A DNA stretch of 49,004 nucleotides from an uncultured Phycisphaerales bacterium. GTDB taxonomy: Bacteria; Planctomycetota; Phycisphaerae; Phycisphaerales; UBA1924. Positions 7,914 through 15,505 of the stretch are shown here, piece by piece. How positions within the stretch are numbered: position 1 is the stretch's first letter; each line of letters begins with the position of its first letter. The stretch spans positions 1 to 49,004 of the forward strand of contig CAIYWI010000076.1 in NCBI GenBank assembly GCA_903929885.1, read 5' to 3'. Made by a program: the position numbers and the translations under genes. Below the pieces are notes generated by a model. It saw only the letters and a list, made by a program, of their open reading frames with translations, had not been told where the DNA came from and made no database searches.

Positions 7914-9607
7914 GGACGACCTCCCGTCAACATGGCCCGCTCGCGAGACCGCAACGTCCCCGTCAGCACCGCGCGGTCCGTCGCGGCGATCTCGCCGTCG
8001 CCGTCGAGATCCCGACGCGAACCAGGCGACGATTCCCACGCCATCAGGTCCGCCACGTCGATGGTCGACGACCCGTCGATGTCGAGATCGGCCGGCGTGG
8101 GCCCGAAGGACGCCAATCCCGCAATGCCGATGGAATACAGCGACGAGGCCGTCGCCGCCGTGCCGCCGCCCACGCCGCTCCACTGACGAACGACAAACCC
8201 CTCGTCGCTCGGAGCAAGGTCGACATCCACCATCAGCAACGTCGCCGACAACTCGTACGGATTGTCGAACGCGGGCGTCGGGGCCACCGGCGGCGTGCCC
8301 GCCGCCATCAGGTTCCGCCCGCCGAAACTCCACAGGATGGGCTGATTCGTCCAGCCGCCGATGGTCATCGAGTCGGGCGTGGTCCACGCCGTCGTCGCGC
8401 CGCTCGCCGTCTCCTGCAGCAGCGAAAGGGTCGGACGAGTCGAGTAGCCGTCGAGCCCGCCCGAGAGCGCGACGCGATCCCCGCCCACCGGCACCGGGAT
8501 TGACTGCGTGCGATTGCCCGCAGCCGCCCACCGCAACGCCCCCGTCCCCGCATCGAGATTCACGACGTTCGCCGAGTCGATGCCTCCAAAGAACGAGTAG
8601 GTCGCCGCCAGCACCGCACCCGCCGCACCCGGGGGCGATCCCTCCGGCGCGGGGCTCACGCACACGCCCCCGAAAAAGCCCTGCACCAGCGGACTGGCCC
8701 GCGTCCATGCCGGTGTCGGCGGTTGTGCGATCGGCTCGATCGGCCATGCGCGAATCTGCCCAGGCGTCATCCGGTAGCGCCCGGGCGACCCCGCGTACAC
8801 CAGATCCCTCCCTCCCTCGGCCCGCGGCAGGTAACCGACGCTGTTGCCCGAACTGGTCGCCACCGAGGCCTGCCACACGACCGCGCCGGGTTGGTGAGGG
8901 TTGCGCACGGCGTCGAAGGCGGCCACATTGACGCAATGCAGCACCGCCGCGCCGCTCGACGTCAGCCCGCCGTCATAGTCGCAGACGAACGCCCGGTCGG
9001 CCGCCCCCCGATCCTGCGTGACCAGTGGAGAGACATTCACGAAGTCTCGCGGCGAGGTGAAACTCCACGCCGGCGACCCGTTGCCCAGATGGAAGGCGTG
9101 CAGCGTCCGTCCCGTCGCCACCAGCACCGTGCGTCGACGCTCGTCGATGGTCGGACTGGGGTTGGACGCCAACGTCGGCGGGTCGATCGCCGCCTGCCAC
9201 GCAACTCGCCCCGTCGATCGCGAAATCGCGAACAACCGGTACGGGTTGAGCGTCGCTTCACCAAGGTCCGCGTCGATCAGCCCGGTCGCCAACACCAAGC
9301 CGTCCTCCACTCCCTCGCCCGCGAAGACCGTCGGATGCGCCTGCCCCAGGAACGTCACCGGGTTTCCGTCGATGTCCGTCGTGCACACCCATCGCGGACC
9401 GGCCATCGACGGAGGCGGGGCGTGCACCACCGATCGACGCGACGGCCCGCCGCCCAGATGGGTCCAGGAGGCCTCGAAGGTGGGGCGGCGGAGCTCCTGC
9501 GCGAGCGATCCAGCCGCACACCACGCGATCGTGGCGCACGCCATGACCCGGGCACCCGCGAAACCGCGGGCCGGTCGAGCATTCAAGGGCCGGATGGTCT
9601 GGAGCAT
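7910..9607 (-). CDS. Secreted PQQ-type beta-propeller protein with C-terminal dockerin-like repeats
   Basis: A 565-residue exported protein with a signal peptide around ARVMACATIAWCAAGSLAQ (about 19-37). The body has repeated blades of the PQQ/quinoprotein-like kind: RLFAISRSTGRVAWQA, TLHAFHLGNGSPAWSF, VVNLDAGTGALRWAA. The C-terminus carries two EF-hand-like dockerin motifs, DLDIDGSSTIDVADL and DLDGDGEIAATDRAVL, which normally bind calcium and a cohesin. It starts 9 bp after the PEP-CTERM gene and ends inside the pseudopilin start, so it is translationally coupled in the cobalamin-riboswitch operon. No quinone-binding or catalytic residues are assigned; the role is more likely ligand binding than an enzyme. 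By analogy with Bacteroides BtuG, a surface beta-propeller that binds B12, a corrinoid-capture role is an inference only. Confidence 0.8.
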   Translation of the reverse strand: MLQTIRPLNARPARGFAGARVMACATIAWCAAGSLAQELRRPTFEASWTHLGGGPSRRSVVHAPPPSMAGPRWVCTTDIDGNPVTFLGQAHPTVFAGEGVEDGLVLATGLIDADLGEATLNPYRLFAISRSTGRVAWQAAIDPPTLASNPSPTIDERRRTVLVATGRTLHAFHLGNGSPAWSFTSPRDFVNVSPLVTQDRGAADRAFVCDYDGGLTSSGAAVLHCVNVAAFDAVRNPHQPGAVVWQASVATSSGNSVGYLPRAEGGRDLVYAGSPGRYRMTPGQIRAWPIEPIAQPPTPAWTRASPLVQGFFGGVCVSPAPEGSPPGAAGAVLAATYSFFGGIDSANVVNLDAGTGALRWAAAGNRTQSIPVPVGGDRVALSGGLDGYSTRPTLSLLQETASGATTAWTTPDSMTIGGWTNQPILWSFGGRNLMAAGTPPVAPTPAFDNPYELSATLLMVDVDLAPSDEGFVVRQWSGVGGGTAATASSLYSIGIAGLASFGPTPADLDIDGSSTIDVADLMAWESSPGSRRDLDGDGEIAATDRAVLTGTLRSRERAMLTGGRP

Positions 9608-9616
9608 CGGGAGCGA

Positions 9617-10423
9617 TCAGCGACGACGCCGAAGGGCGGCCAACGAAGTCAGGAGCCCGAGTGATGCGAGCGTCGCCGGAGACGGAACGGCCGCCACGTC
9701 CGACACGCCGTCGATGAGCAACTCGCCCGATGTCACGCTGATCCGCAGGAACGAGATGGCCGAAAGCCCGCTCGAGGCGATGTCGAGCCCGGTGCCGCCG
9801 CCCGAACCCGCGTAGGCCGCCAGCACCTGCGCAAAAGACTTGCCCATCGGATCGAATGTCGGATCCACCGGTCGCGTGAAGTCGCTCTCGACGGTCCCGG
9901 CCACCACCGCGTAAGGGTCGGTCAGGTCGCTGTACCCGAGCGTCGGAAAGAACCCGTTGAGCGAGCCGCTCGCCAGCGGTCGCCAGTCGATGCCGTCGGC
10001 CGAGACTTCCACCAGCGAATCCGCGAAAGGACCGAACACGCCGTCGACCACGCCCGACGGGTACGTCCGATCGGCGAAGAACGTGTTGCCGAAGACGATC
10101 AGATCAAGCCCGTGCGGGTTCGCCGCGTCGTTGGTGACCGGGTCGTCGAAGCGGAGCGTCAGCGATCCGCCGGCCCCGATGGCGACGATCTCCTCGGGCA
10201 TGAACGCCGGGTTGAACGGGGTCACCGCCGAGGGATACACCCCGGCCCCGGTGTACCGCGTCGGCGTGCCGACTGCCGCCAGCGGCTGCATGTAGCCCGT
10301 GCTCGCCAATGCGCCGGGCACGTAGCCAGTCACATGGTCGGCAAAGGGCGTCGAGGCCAAGGCCGTCGGCGCCGCCGCGCACCACATGGTTCCGATGTTC
10401 AGCAACATCTTCTTGGTGTCCAA
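9617..10423 (-). CDS. PEP-CTERM-type surface protein under cobalamin riboswitch
   Basis: About 268 residues. A signal peptide (DTKKMLLNIG then ALA) leads into a beta-rich domain with GGSLTLRFDDPV, LDLIVFGNTFF, and LVEVSADGIDWRPL. This pattern recalls secreted cell-surface domains of the discoidin-like fold found in many surface proteins. The tail VPSPATLASLGLLTSLAALR followed by a run of Arg is a PEP-CTERM sorting signal variant (motif, hydrophobic helix, basic end). I prefer the TTG at 10423 because it supplies the Lys-rich n-region; an ATG at 10408 is the alternative. It is the first gene after a roughly 500-base leader that contains the riboswitch, so it is probably repressed by B12. Confidence 0.75.
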   Translation of the reverse strand: MDTKKMLLNIGTMWCAAAPTALASTPFADHVTGYVPGALASTGYMQPLAAVGTPTRYTGAGVYPSAVTPFNPAFMPEEIVAIGAGGSLTLRFDDPVTNDAANPHGLDLIVFGNTFFADRTYPSGVVDGVFGPFADSLVEVSADGIDWRPLASGSLNGFFPTLGYSDLTDPYAVVAGTVESDFTRPVDPTFDPMGKSFAQVLAAYAGSGGGTGLDIASSGLSAISFLRISVTSGELLIDGVSDVAAVPSPATLASLGLLTSLAALRRRR

Positions 10424-10672
10424 GCCGCTTCTCTCTCTCCGCTCAGCGGGGTGATCGCGTCCGAATCGCGCGGCACGCGACGTCTCCAAGGCCCTTGAGG
10501 CCCCACGCGGCGAGAGTTCAGACACAGCACGCAGCCACGCCCGGAGACAGAGGGGCGACGCCGATGCCGGTTCTTCCCTTTGCCCGCCCGCTTGCGATGG
10601 ATGCCACGCCCCGAAGGGCACGCTGCACCATCCAAGCCGGCAAGCCCGCGAAGGGCCATCCGACGATCTCTT

Positions 10673-10886
10673 GGCAGGTCTTCCGGCTCGAGGCATGCGA
10701 CGCATCGCCTTCCCGGCCGTGGTGACGGACCCTCTGTTGGTCCGATCTCACCCGCCAGTGGCTGGAACCAGCCGGCAGACCATCGTCCGCCGATCGGCTC
10801 CCAATGCTTCGCGTCAGGCCCCTTACGGCGGCGCGTCCGCGGCGGCTTTTCACCGCACTTCCCTTTTCACCCACGCCCGTCCAACG
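10673..10886 (-). ncRNA. Cobalamin (B12) riboswitch
   Basis: Read 5' to 3' on the minus strand, the canonical order of conserved blocks is present: GGGAAG (10858-10863), GGTGAAAAG (10846-10854), a CGCGCCGCCGTAAGG block (10821-10835) in place of CCGCCACTGTAANGG, GCCACTGG (10755-10762), CGGGAAGGC (10707-10715), and GCCGGAAGACCTGCC (10673-10687). The last matches the 3' signature AGCCAGGAGACCTGCC. The spacing, about 190-210 bases, suits Rfam family RF00174. The downstream start codon is about 250 bases away. No terminator with a U-tract was seen, so control may be translational or by antitermination. Ends are approximate. A covariance-model search would settle it. Confidence 0.88.
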
Positions 10887-10928
10887 CAGTCGCCCGCGTC
10901 GGACATCGTGGACACCAAGAACAAAGCC

Positions 10929-10957
10929 ACGTTAGCAGAAACCCATGGGCGATTCAA
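10929..10957 (-). promoter_or_regulatory. Sigma-70-type promoter of the riboswitch operon
   Basis: On the minus strand TTGAAT (10952-10957), a 17-base spacer, and TAACGT (10929-10934). This is a good match to the housekeeping consensus and is ideally placed. Transcription would start near 10922, about 35 bases before the aptamer. Confidence 0.6.
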
Positions 10958-11005
10958 GGATGAACTGCGGCCCGCCGTGGTGTTGGTGCGCAACTAACTG
11001 TCAGA

Positions 11006-12016
11006 TCAAGCCTTGGGAAAGAGGAAGGCGGCGGGCAAGACCCGCGTCAGGTCGCCTTCCTGCAGCACGTATTCGTACCCCTGGTGCATCGACGCGCACC
11101 CGGTCGCGCCGTCCTTGCGGATCGCGTAGATCGTCACGTTGAAGTTGGGCCGGCCGGGCGTGCTGAGCAGTCGCCGTTCCCGCGTGCGGCCCGCCATTCG
11201 AGCCAGCGTCTGCAACGCGGCCTGCTCGGGTGATGCCCCGCCCTCCATCAGTCGGACCACCTCGTACGCCGCGCAGTTGTGTAGGGAACTCTCGCCACGC
11301 CCGGTGCACCCCGCCGAACCCGCCGCGTCGTCGGTGTACACGCCCGCCCCGACGATGGGAGAATCGCCCGCGCGGCCGGGAATCTTGTATGAAAGCCCGC
11401 TCGTGCTCGTGCAGCCGAACAAGTGCCCCTGCTCGTCCCGTCCCGACACATGGATCGTCCCGTACGTGAAGGGAGCGGTGGGGGCCGTCGATGAATCGTT
11501 TGGCGGCGGCGGTCCGCCCGGCGTCGCGTTGTCCTTGTGTCCCGCCCACATGGCATGCCCGAAGTCGCTGGCCTGCTCCCGGGGCGAGATCCAGCCGTCA
11601 CGGGGCGACAGTTCCGCCTTCCACGCCAGCCACGCCTGTCTCGCCTTGGGCGTCAGCAGGTCCTCTTCGACAAAGCCGCACTGACGCGCGAACTGCAGCG
11701 CACCTTCGCCCACCAGCAACGCATGGTCGGTCCGCCGGAGCACCTCCCTCGCCACCGCCGCCGCGTGACGCACGCGCCGCAGCCCGGCCACCGCCCCGGC
11801 CTTGTGAAGCGGTCCGTCCATCACGCACGCGTCGAGCTCCACTTCGCACGCCTCGTTGGGCAGGCCGCCGTAGCCCACCGAAAGTTCCTCGGGATCGTCC
11901 TCCACCAGCTTGACGCCCTCCACGATCGCGTCGAGCAGCGGCATGCCCTTGCGGTGCAAGTCCGCGGCCAGGCGAGTGGCGGGGGCGCCATTCCACGACG
12001 AGATCAGCGTCACCAT
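11006..12016 (-). CDS. N(4)-(beta-N-acetylglucosaminyl)-L-asparaginase / isoaspartyl-peptidase-family Ntn-hydrolase
   Basis: 336 residues from the ATG at 12016. Family features: an N-terminal ISSWNGAPATRLAADL; VGYGGLPNEACEVELDACVMDG (alpha-subunit core, about 47-68); autocleavage site FTYGTIHV, in which the Thr after Gly becomes the N-terminal nucleophile of the beta subunit; then CTSTSGLSYKIPGRAGDSPI, GAGVYTDD and GCTGRGE. The enzyme removes GlcNAc-Asn from glycopeptides, or cleaves isoaspartyl/beta-aspartyl bonds; the sequence favours the aspartylglucosaminidase branch. No signal peptide is seen at this start, so a cytoplasmic enzyme is predicted. A TACGAT -10 box six bases before the ATG supports the start and independent transcription. 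Confidence 0.88.
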   Translation of the reverse strand: MVTLISSWNGAPATRLAADLHRKGMPLLDAIVEGVKLVEDDPEELSVGYGGLPNEACEVELDACVMDGPLHKAGAVAGLRRVRHAAAVAREVLRRTDHALLVGEGALQFARQCGFVEEDLLTPKARQAWLAWKAELSPRDGWISPREQASDFGHAMWAGHKDNATPGGPPPPNDSSTAPTAPFTYGTIHVSGRDEQGHLFGCTSTSGLSYKIPGRAGDSPIVGAGVYTDDAAGSAGCTGRGESSLHNCAAYEVVRLMEGGASPEQAALQTLARMAGRTRERRLLSTPGRPNFNVTIYAIRKDGATGCASMHQGYEYVLQEGDLTRVLPAAFLFPKA

Positions 12017-12022
12017 GCCACG

Positions 12023-12028
12023 ATCGTA
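12023..12028 (-). promoter_or_regulatory. -10 box TACGAT six bases before the asparaginase-like gene
   Basis: TACGAT on the minus strand is separated by six bases from the ATG at 12016, giving a predicted leaderless transcript. It lies in the 52-bp gap after the preceding gene. Confidence 0.45.
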
Positions 12029-12068
12029 GTGGCCGGGCCCCGTGCCGCACGATGTCGAGGCTGAAAGC

Positions 12069-13721
12069 TCAGTTGAGGTCGGTGCACACCCACGTCGAAC
12101 GGCCGTTCGCGTTGGCCACCGCCAGCAGGTGCACGCGAATGCCCGTGCTGAGCACGTGGCGGGCCCACCTCGCATCCTCGGTCAGCAGGTGCAAGTCCGG
12201 TCCGGTCTTGATCCGGGCGACATCAAGTTCGCGACGCGCCATGCACAGCAACTCCGCATGATCGCTCGCCCACGCCGAGGCCGCCAGAAGCATGGCCACC
12301 GCCTCCGTCGCCGGACCCGCCGGGCCATGCCGCTCGGGCAGCATCGCCACCAGATGCAGCCCCCCGTGGGCGTCGATCGCGAGTTCAACGCTGGGCTGGT
12401 ACGGACAGCGGATGCCCATGGGGATCAGCCCGGGCAGGATCGCCGCCGTCGGCGTCTCGCCCCCGCCCACCGGCATTCGCGCCGGCGTCAACGCCGCAGT
12501 CCTCGCGGCTGGACTCGCGGCGGCGCTGGGCGTTGTCGCCCGATCGGTCGGTGAAGACAGCGACGATCCGGCTGCGACCGCCGCGGCGTTCGTGCCCGCC
12601 GACGGCGCGACCGTCGCGGACTCTCGGCGCGTCGGGGCGGATCCCATCTGCCACAGGTCGCCCACCTGCTCGAGCATGTCCCGGACGCTGCGTCCCCACT
12701 CGCCGCGGAAGAGCAGCGACGTCACGCACGAGTCCATGCGACGGATGCAGCCCAGGCTGGCGATGGTGCGCCCGAGGAACGTCTGCGTGGTGCGGCTCAG
12801 CTTGCCAAACGCCCGGGCGGCCGCGTCGGGCTCCGTCCCGATGATCGCCACGCCGATGTCCGAACCCCGACCGCGACCCGAGCCGTCGGCGTCGCCGGCG
12901 CAGCCCAGCGCCGGATTGCCCGTGAGCTGCTTGATGGTGCGATAGGCCGTCACGATCGACGCCTCGTCGCCGCCGCACAGCAGCGACACGTGATCGATCG
13001 TCGCCGCACCGTCCTGTCCGGACGAGGCCAGCAACTCGAGTTCGGAGGTCTCGTCGACGCGGATGAGCAGTCTCGGCGCCACGGCTCGCGCCCTCGCGAG
13101 CGCGTCGTGGAAGTGCGCCGTCGGGCCGCCCGCCTTGAGCGCCACCGCCTGGTCGTTGTCGGCGAAGATCACGTCCAGCGTGATCGCCTTCGAGCCAAGA
13201 CGCAGGAGCGCCACCGCGTGCCCGGTCGTCTCCGCGAGCATGCGGGCGAACTGAAGCGTCCACGGATTGTCCATCACCGGCAAGTGACCCACGACCAGGC
13301 AGTCGACTCCCTGCGATGGCTGGTGACGCTCGGTGCACGCCGTCGTCGCCGGCTTCGCGGGTTGCACGGCGAGCGGCATCGCAGGCGGCTTGGAGGTCGG
13401 TGAAAGCGGCGCGGGTGACGGCGACGCGGTCGACGCCGCCGCCGTTGTCTTGATGATCGGCGCGGGAGCCGGCGGCGCGGCGTCTTCGCTCAGGAAGAGA
13501 TCGGCCAACGCGTCATACTCGCGCTGCAGTTCGGTCGCCTCTTCCCCCGTCACGGGCCAGCCGTTGTCGCCGGTCAGGTACGAGTCGTCCGTGAGGCCCA
13601 ACTCGTCCTTCGCCGCCAGGTGCTGCGAGAGGGGCGACGGGGGCTTGCCCGACGCGCCGCCGCTGGGCTTGCCGGGCCTTCCCGGTCCTTGGGGTCCGAT
13701 GCGACTCTGTGGGTTGGTCAT
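12069..13721 (-). CDS. MinD/FlhG-fold-like protein lacking a Walker A motif
   Basis: About 550 residues. It has a Pro/Ala/Thr-rich low-complexity N-terminal region (to about 120), a central domain, a second Ala/Ser/Thr-rich linker, and a C-terminal domain of unknown type. The central domain looks like a MinD/FlhG (FleN) ATPase without its P-loop. VDCLVVGHLPVMDNPWTLQF sits where the KGGxGKT strand-loop should be. DHVSLLCGGDEASIVTAYRT followed by IKQL resembles the conserved block around the DAYxxIK helix, and a later TFLGRTIASLGCIRR matches the FL-x-LG-x-I block. It lies 130 bp after the ParA-CBM48 gene on the same strand, so it may be its partner. The ATG at 13721 is chosen; a start at 13775 is possible. 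Confidence 0.65.
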   Translation of the reverse strand: MTNPQSRIGPQGPGRPGKPSGGASGKPPSPLSQHLAAKDELGLTDDSYLTGDNGWPVTGEEATELQREYDALADLFLSEDAAPPAPAPIIKTTAAASTASPSPAPLSPTSKPPAMPLAVQPAKPATTACTERHQPSQGVDCLVVGHLPVMDNPWTLQFARMLAETTGHAVALLRLGSKAITLDVIFADNDQAVALKAGGPTAHFHDALARARAVAPRLLIRVDETSELELLASSGQDGAATIDHVSLLCGGDEASIVTAYRTIKQLTGNPALGCAGDADGSGRGRGSDIGVAIIGTEPDAAARAFGKLSRTTQTFLGRTIASLGCIRRMDSCVTSLLFRGEWGRSVRDMLEQVGDLWQMGSAPTRRESATVAPSAGTNAAAVAAGSSLSSPTDRATTPSAAASPAARTAALTPARMPVGGGETPTAAILPGLIPMGIRCPYQPSVELAIDAHGGLHLVAMLPERHGPAGPATEAVAMLLAASAWASDHAELLCMARRELDVARIKTGPDLHLLTEDARWARHVLSTGIRVHLLAVANANGRSTWVCTDLN

Positions 13722-13757
13722 CCGCCGGAACTCCCTATCTCGACGCGTCCCTCGACC

Positions 13758-13785
13758 CGCCACTCGACTCGCCACTCGACTCGCC
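13758..13785. repeat. Tandem 12-bp repeat between parA-like and MinD-like genes
   Basis: CGCCACTCGACT occurs twice in tandem (13758-13769, 13770-13781) and a third unit starts with CGCC. A related CTCGAC precedes it. It lies in the 130-bp gap of the operon, just before the next gene. Function unknown; it could be a ParA-system site or simple slippage. Confidence 0.5.
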
Positions 13786-13851
13786 TTCCGACGCCCGCGC
13801 GGGCTGTCGGTTCCCTTTGCCGCCTGACTACGGCCCCGTCGGGCCGCCGGC

Positions 13852-15309
13852 TCACATCGCGCCAGTGGACGCGGGCACCGGTGCGCCCCGCTCGCTCACC
13901 GACACGACGCTGTTGGCCTCGCCGAACTGGTTGACCTCGCAGCAATTGTTGTACGGGTCCGCCGTCCACACGCCGTCGATCACCAGCCGGTAGTAGTGCT
14001 TGCCTGCCGGCAGCGGCAGGCACAACTCGAAGACGCCGTACTCGTCGTTGCGATTCATCTGGTGCGAAGTCGTCGACCAGTCGTTGAACGTGCCCGCCAC
14101 GGCGATCGTGCTCCCGCTGTTGGCGGGTTGCACGAAGAGCACGCCCTGATTGGTCTCGCGAACGCCCAGCAGTCGTCGCGCCGCGGCGTTCACCGGCCGG
14201 ACCACCGGCGCCTCGGGTCGCATCGCCGCACGCATCGGCTCCGGACGCCGACCCATGACCCGGTCGTCGGCACGCGCCTGCACCGCTCGACGAACGAAGT
14301 CCTGCGCTCGCCGCGCCACTTCCTCGGCCCGCGTGCCCGGCTTGGCCTCGATCGTCGAACCCGTCGCCGCCATCATGCCCGGCGACTGCTGCATCGTCGC
14401 CATCGCCTCCTCGGCATCCTCGGGGTCGCAGGCCTCTTCCGTGGCGTCCGTCTGTCCGTACTCGTCCGCCGGGTCCTCGATCGGCGCCTCGTCCTCGGGG
14501 CCTGCCGCCAAGGCGCGGTCCAGATCCTGACTCACGGTCCAATGCGAGATCACCCAGTCCGCCAGCCGCGCATAGTCCTCGAAACCCGTGCCTCCCGGGG
14601 CGTAATCGATGATCGTCTGCCCGAAACTCGCCGCCTCCCGAAGCTTGGCGTCGCGACGGATCACCGCCGGAATCACCCGCTCCCCGAACCGACGGTACAG
14701 CTCGTCGAGCAGGTCCATCGCCACCGGGTTCGACGGATCGTGAATCGTCGGCAGAATCCACACCTGCCGGTGGATGCCCAACTTGCGGCTCAGCGACTTG
14801 ACCGTGTTCACCTGTCGCGTCGCCCCCTGCATCGAGAAGAAACTCGTCTCCACCGGAATCAGGATCACGTCCGCCGCCACCAACGCGTTGTACGTCAAGA
14901 GGCCGATCGAGGGCGAGCAGTCGATGCACACGATGTCGTGGTTCGCGCCGATCAGGTCGATCGCCGCCTCCAGTCGCCGCTCCTTGTCCGGCAGGTTCGC
15001 CAGGCCGCCTCGCGAGGCCTCGAGCCCCGCCAGTCGCATGCGGCTTGGTGCCAGGTCGAAGTTCGCCGCCGGCTGCCACAGCAGCCGTGCGATGTCGATG
15101 GGCTTGTGGCCCGCCGCCAGCATCGCGTCGCCGATGTCGAGGTCCACCCTCGATTCGGGAATGCCCAGACCCGCCGCACAGTGGCTCTGGCTGTCCAGGT
15201 CCACCAGCAGGGTCTTCTTGCCGGCTCGGGCCAGCATCGCCGACAGGTTGATCGCCGTCGTCGTCTTGCCGCAGCCGCCCTTTTGATTGATGATCGCGAT
15301 GGTCCGCAT
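13852..15309 (-). CDS. ParA/MinD-type ATPase fused to a C-terminal CBM48 (AMPK-beta-like) domain
   Basis: 485 residues from the ATG at 15309. Residues 1-255 are a ParA ATPase: MRTIAIINQKGGCGKTTTAI with a deviant Walker A (Lys10, Lys15), VDLDSQSHCAAGL (Walker A' region), IVCIDCSPSIGLLTYNALVA (Walker B), and PVETSFFSMQGATRQ. An acidic, Ala/Arg-rich linker follows, about 130 residues. The last 95 residues form an isoamylase-N/CBM48 E-set module: IAVAGTFNDWS, ELCLPLPAGKHYYRLVIDGV, ADPYNN and NQFGEANSVVSV. CBM48 modules bind glycogen or other alpha-glucans. No parB or parS-like repeat is visible, so this is an orphan ParA. It suggests positioning of a glucan body or of an enzyme bound to it. Confidence 0.88.
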   Translation of the reverse strand: MRTIAIINQKGGCGKTTTAINLSAMLARAGKKTLLVDLDSQSHCAAGLGIPESRVDLDIGDAMLAAGHKPIDIARLLWQPAANFDLAPSRMRLAGLEASRGGLANLPDKERRLEAAIDLIGANHDIVCIDCSPSIGLLTYNALVAADVILIPVETSFFSMQGATRQVNTVKSLSRKLGIHRQVWILPTIHDPSNPVAMDLLDELYRRFGERVIPAVIRRDAKLREAASFGQTIIDYAPGGTGFEDYARLADWVISHWTVSQDLDRALAAGPEDEAPIEDPADEYGQTDATEEACDPEDAEEAMATMQQSPGMMAATGSTIEAKPGTRAEEVARRAQDFVRRAVQARADDRVMGRRPEPMRAAMRPEAPVVRPVNAAARRLLGVRETNQGVLFVQPANSGSTIAVAGTFNDWSTTSHQMNRNDEYGVFELCLPLPAGKHYYRLVIDGVWTADPYNNCCEVNQFGEANSVVSVSERGAPVPASTGAM

Positions 15310-15505
15310 GGAAATGGGCCCCGATGGCGCACGCGCCGGAAAAAGAACCTGCTCGGGGAGGGTCGCGCCACACCGTCGCGTCCTCGCGGACGCCCTCGAC
15401 CGACCTTCCCGGACACCCGAGTCGTGGGGTGTCCATGCGTGTATCGGAACAGGGACGATTCCCGCTTGAGGGGGACACCAGCCCACCCAAACAAAGGGAA
15501 AGGTC

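Larger units (their letters stand above)
10424..11005. other. Non-coding leader region of the riboswitch operon
   Basis: The 582 bases between the PEP-CTERM gene and the asparaginase-like gene hold the promoter and the cobalamin aptamer. They also hold about 250 bases of expression platform (10424-10672) with several GC-rich hairpin candidates, including CAAGG-G-CCTTG around 10488-10498. I see no gene there. The remaining 50 bases near 10958-11005 show nothing obvious. Confidence 0.6.

Noticed and set aside
7914-8936. Long minus-strand frame continuing upstream of the pseudopilin start
   Set aside because: It lies inside the beta-propeller gene in another frame. Only the part after 7913 shows a real protein family signal, and the GTG there has a good ribosome site.
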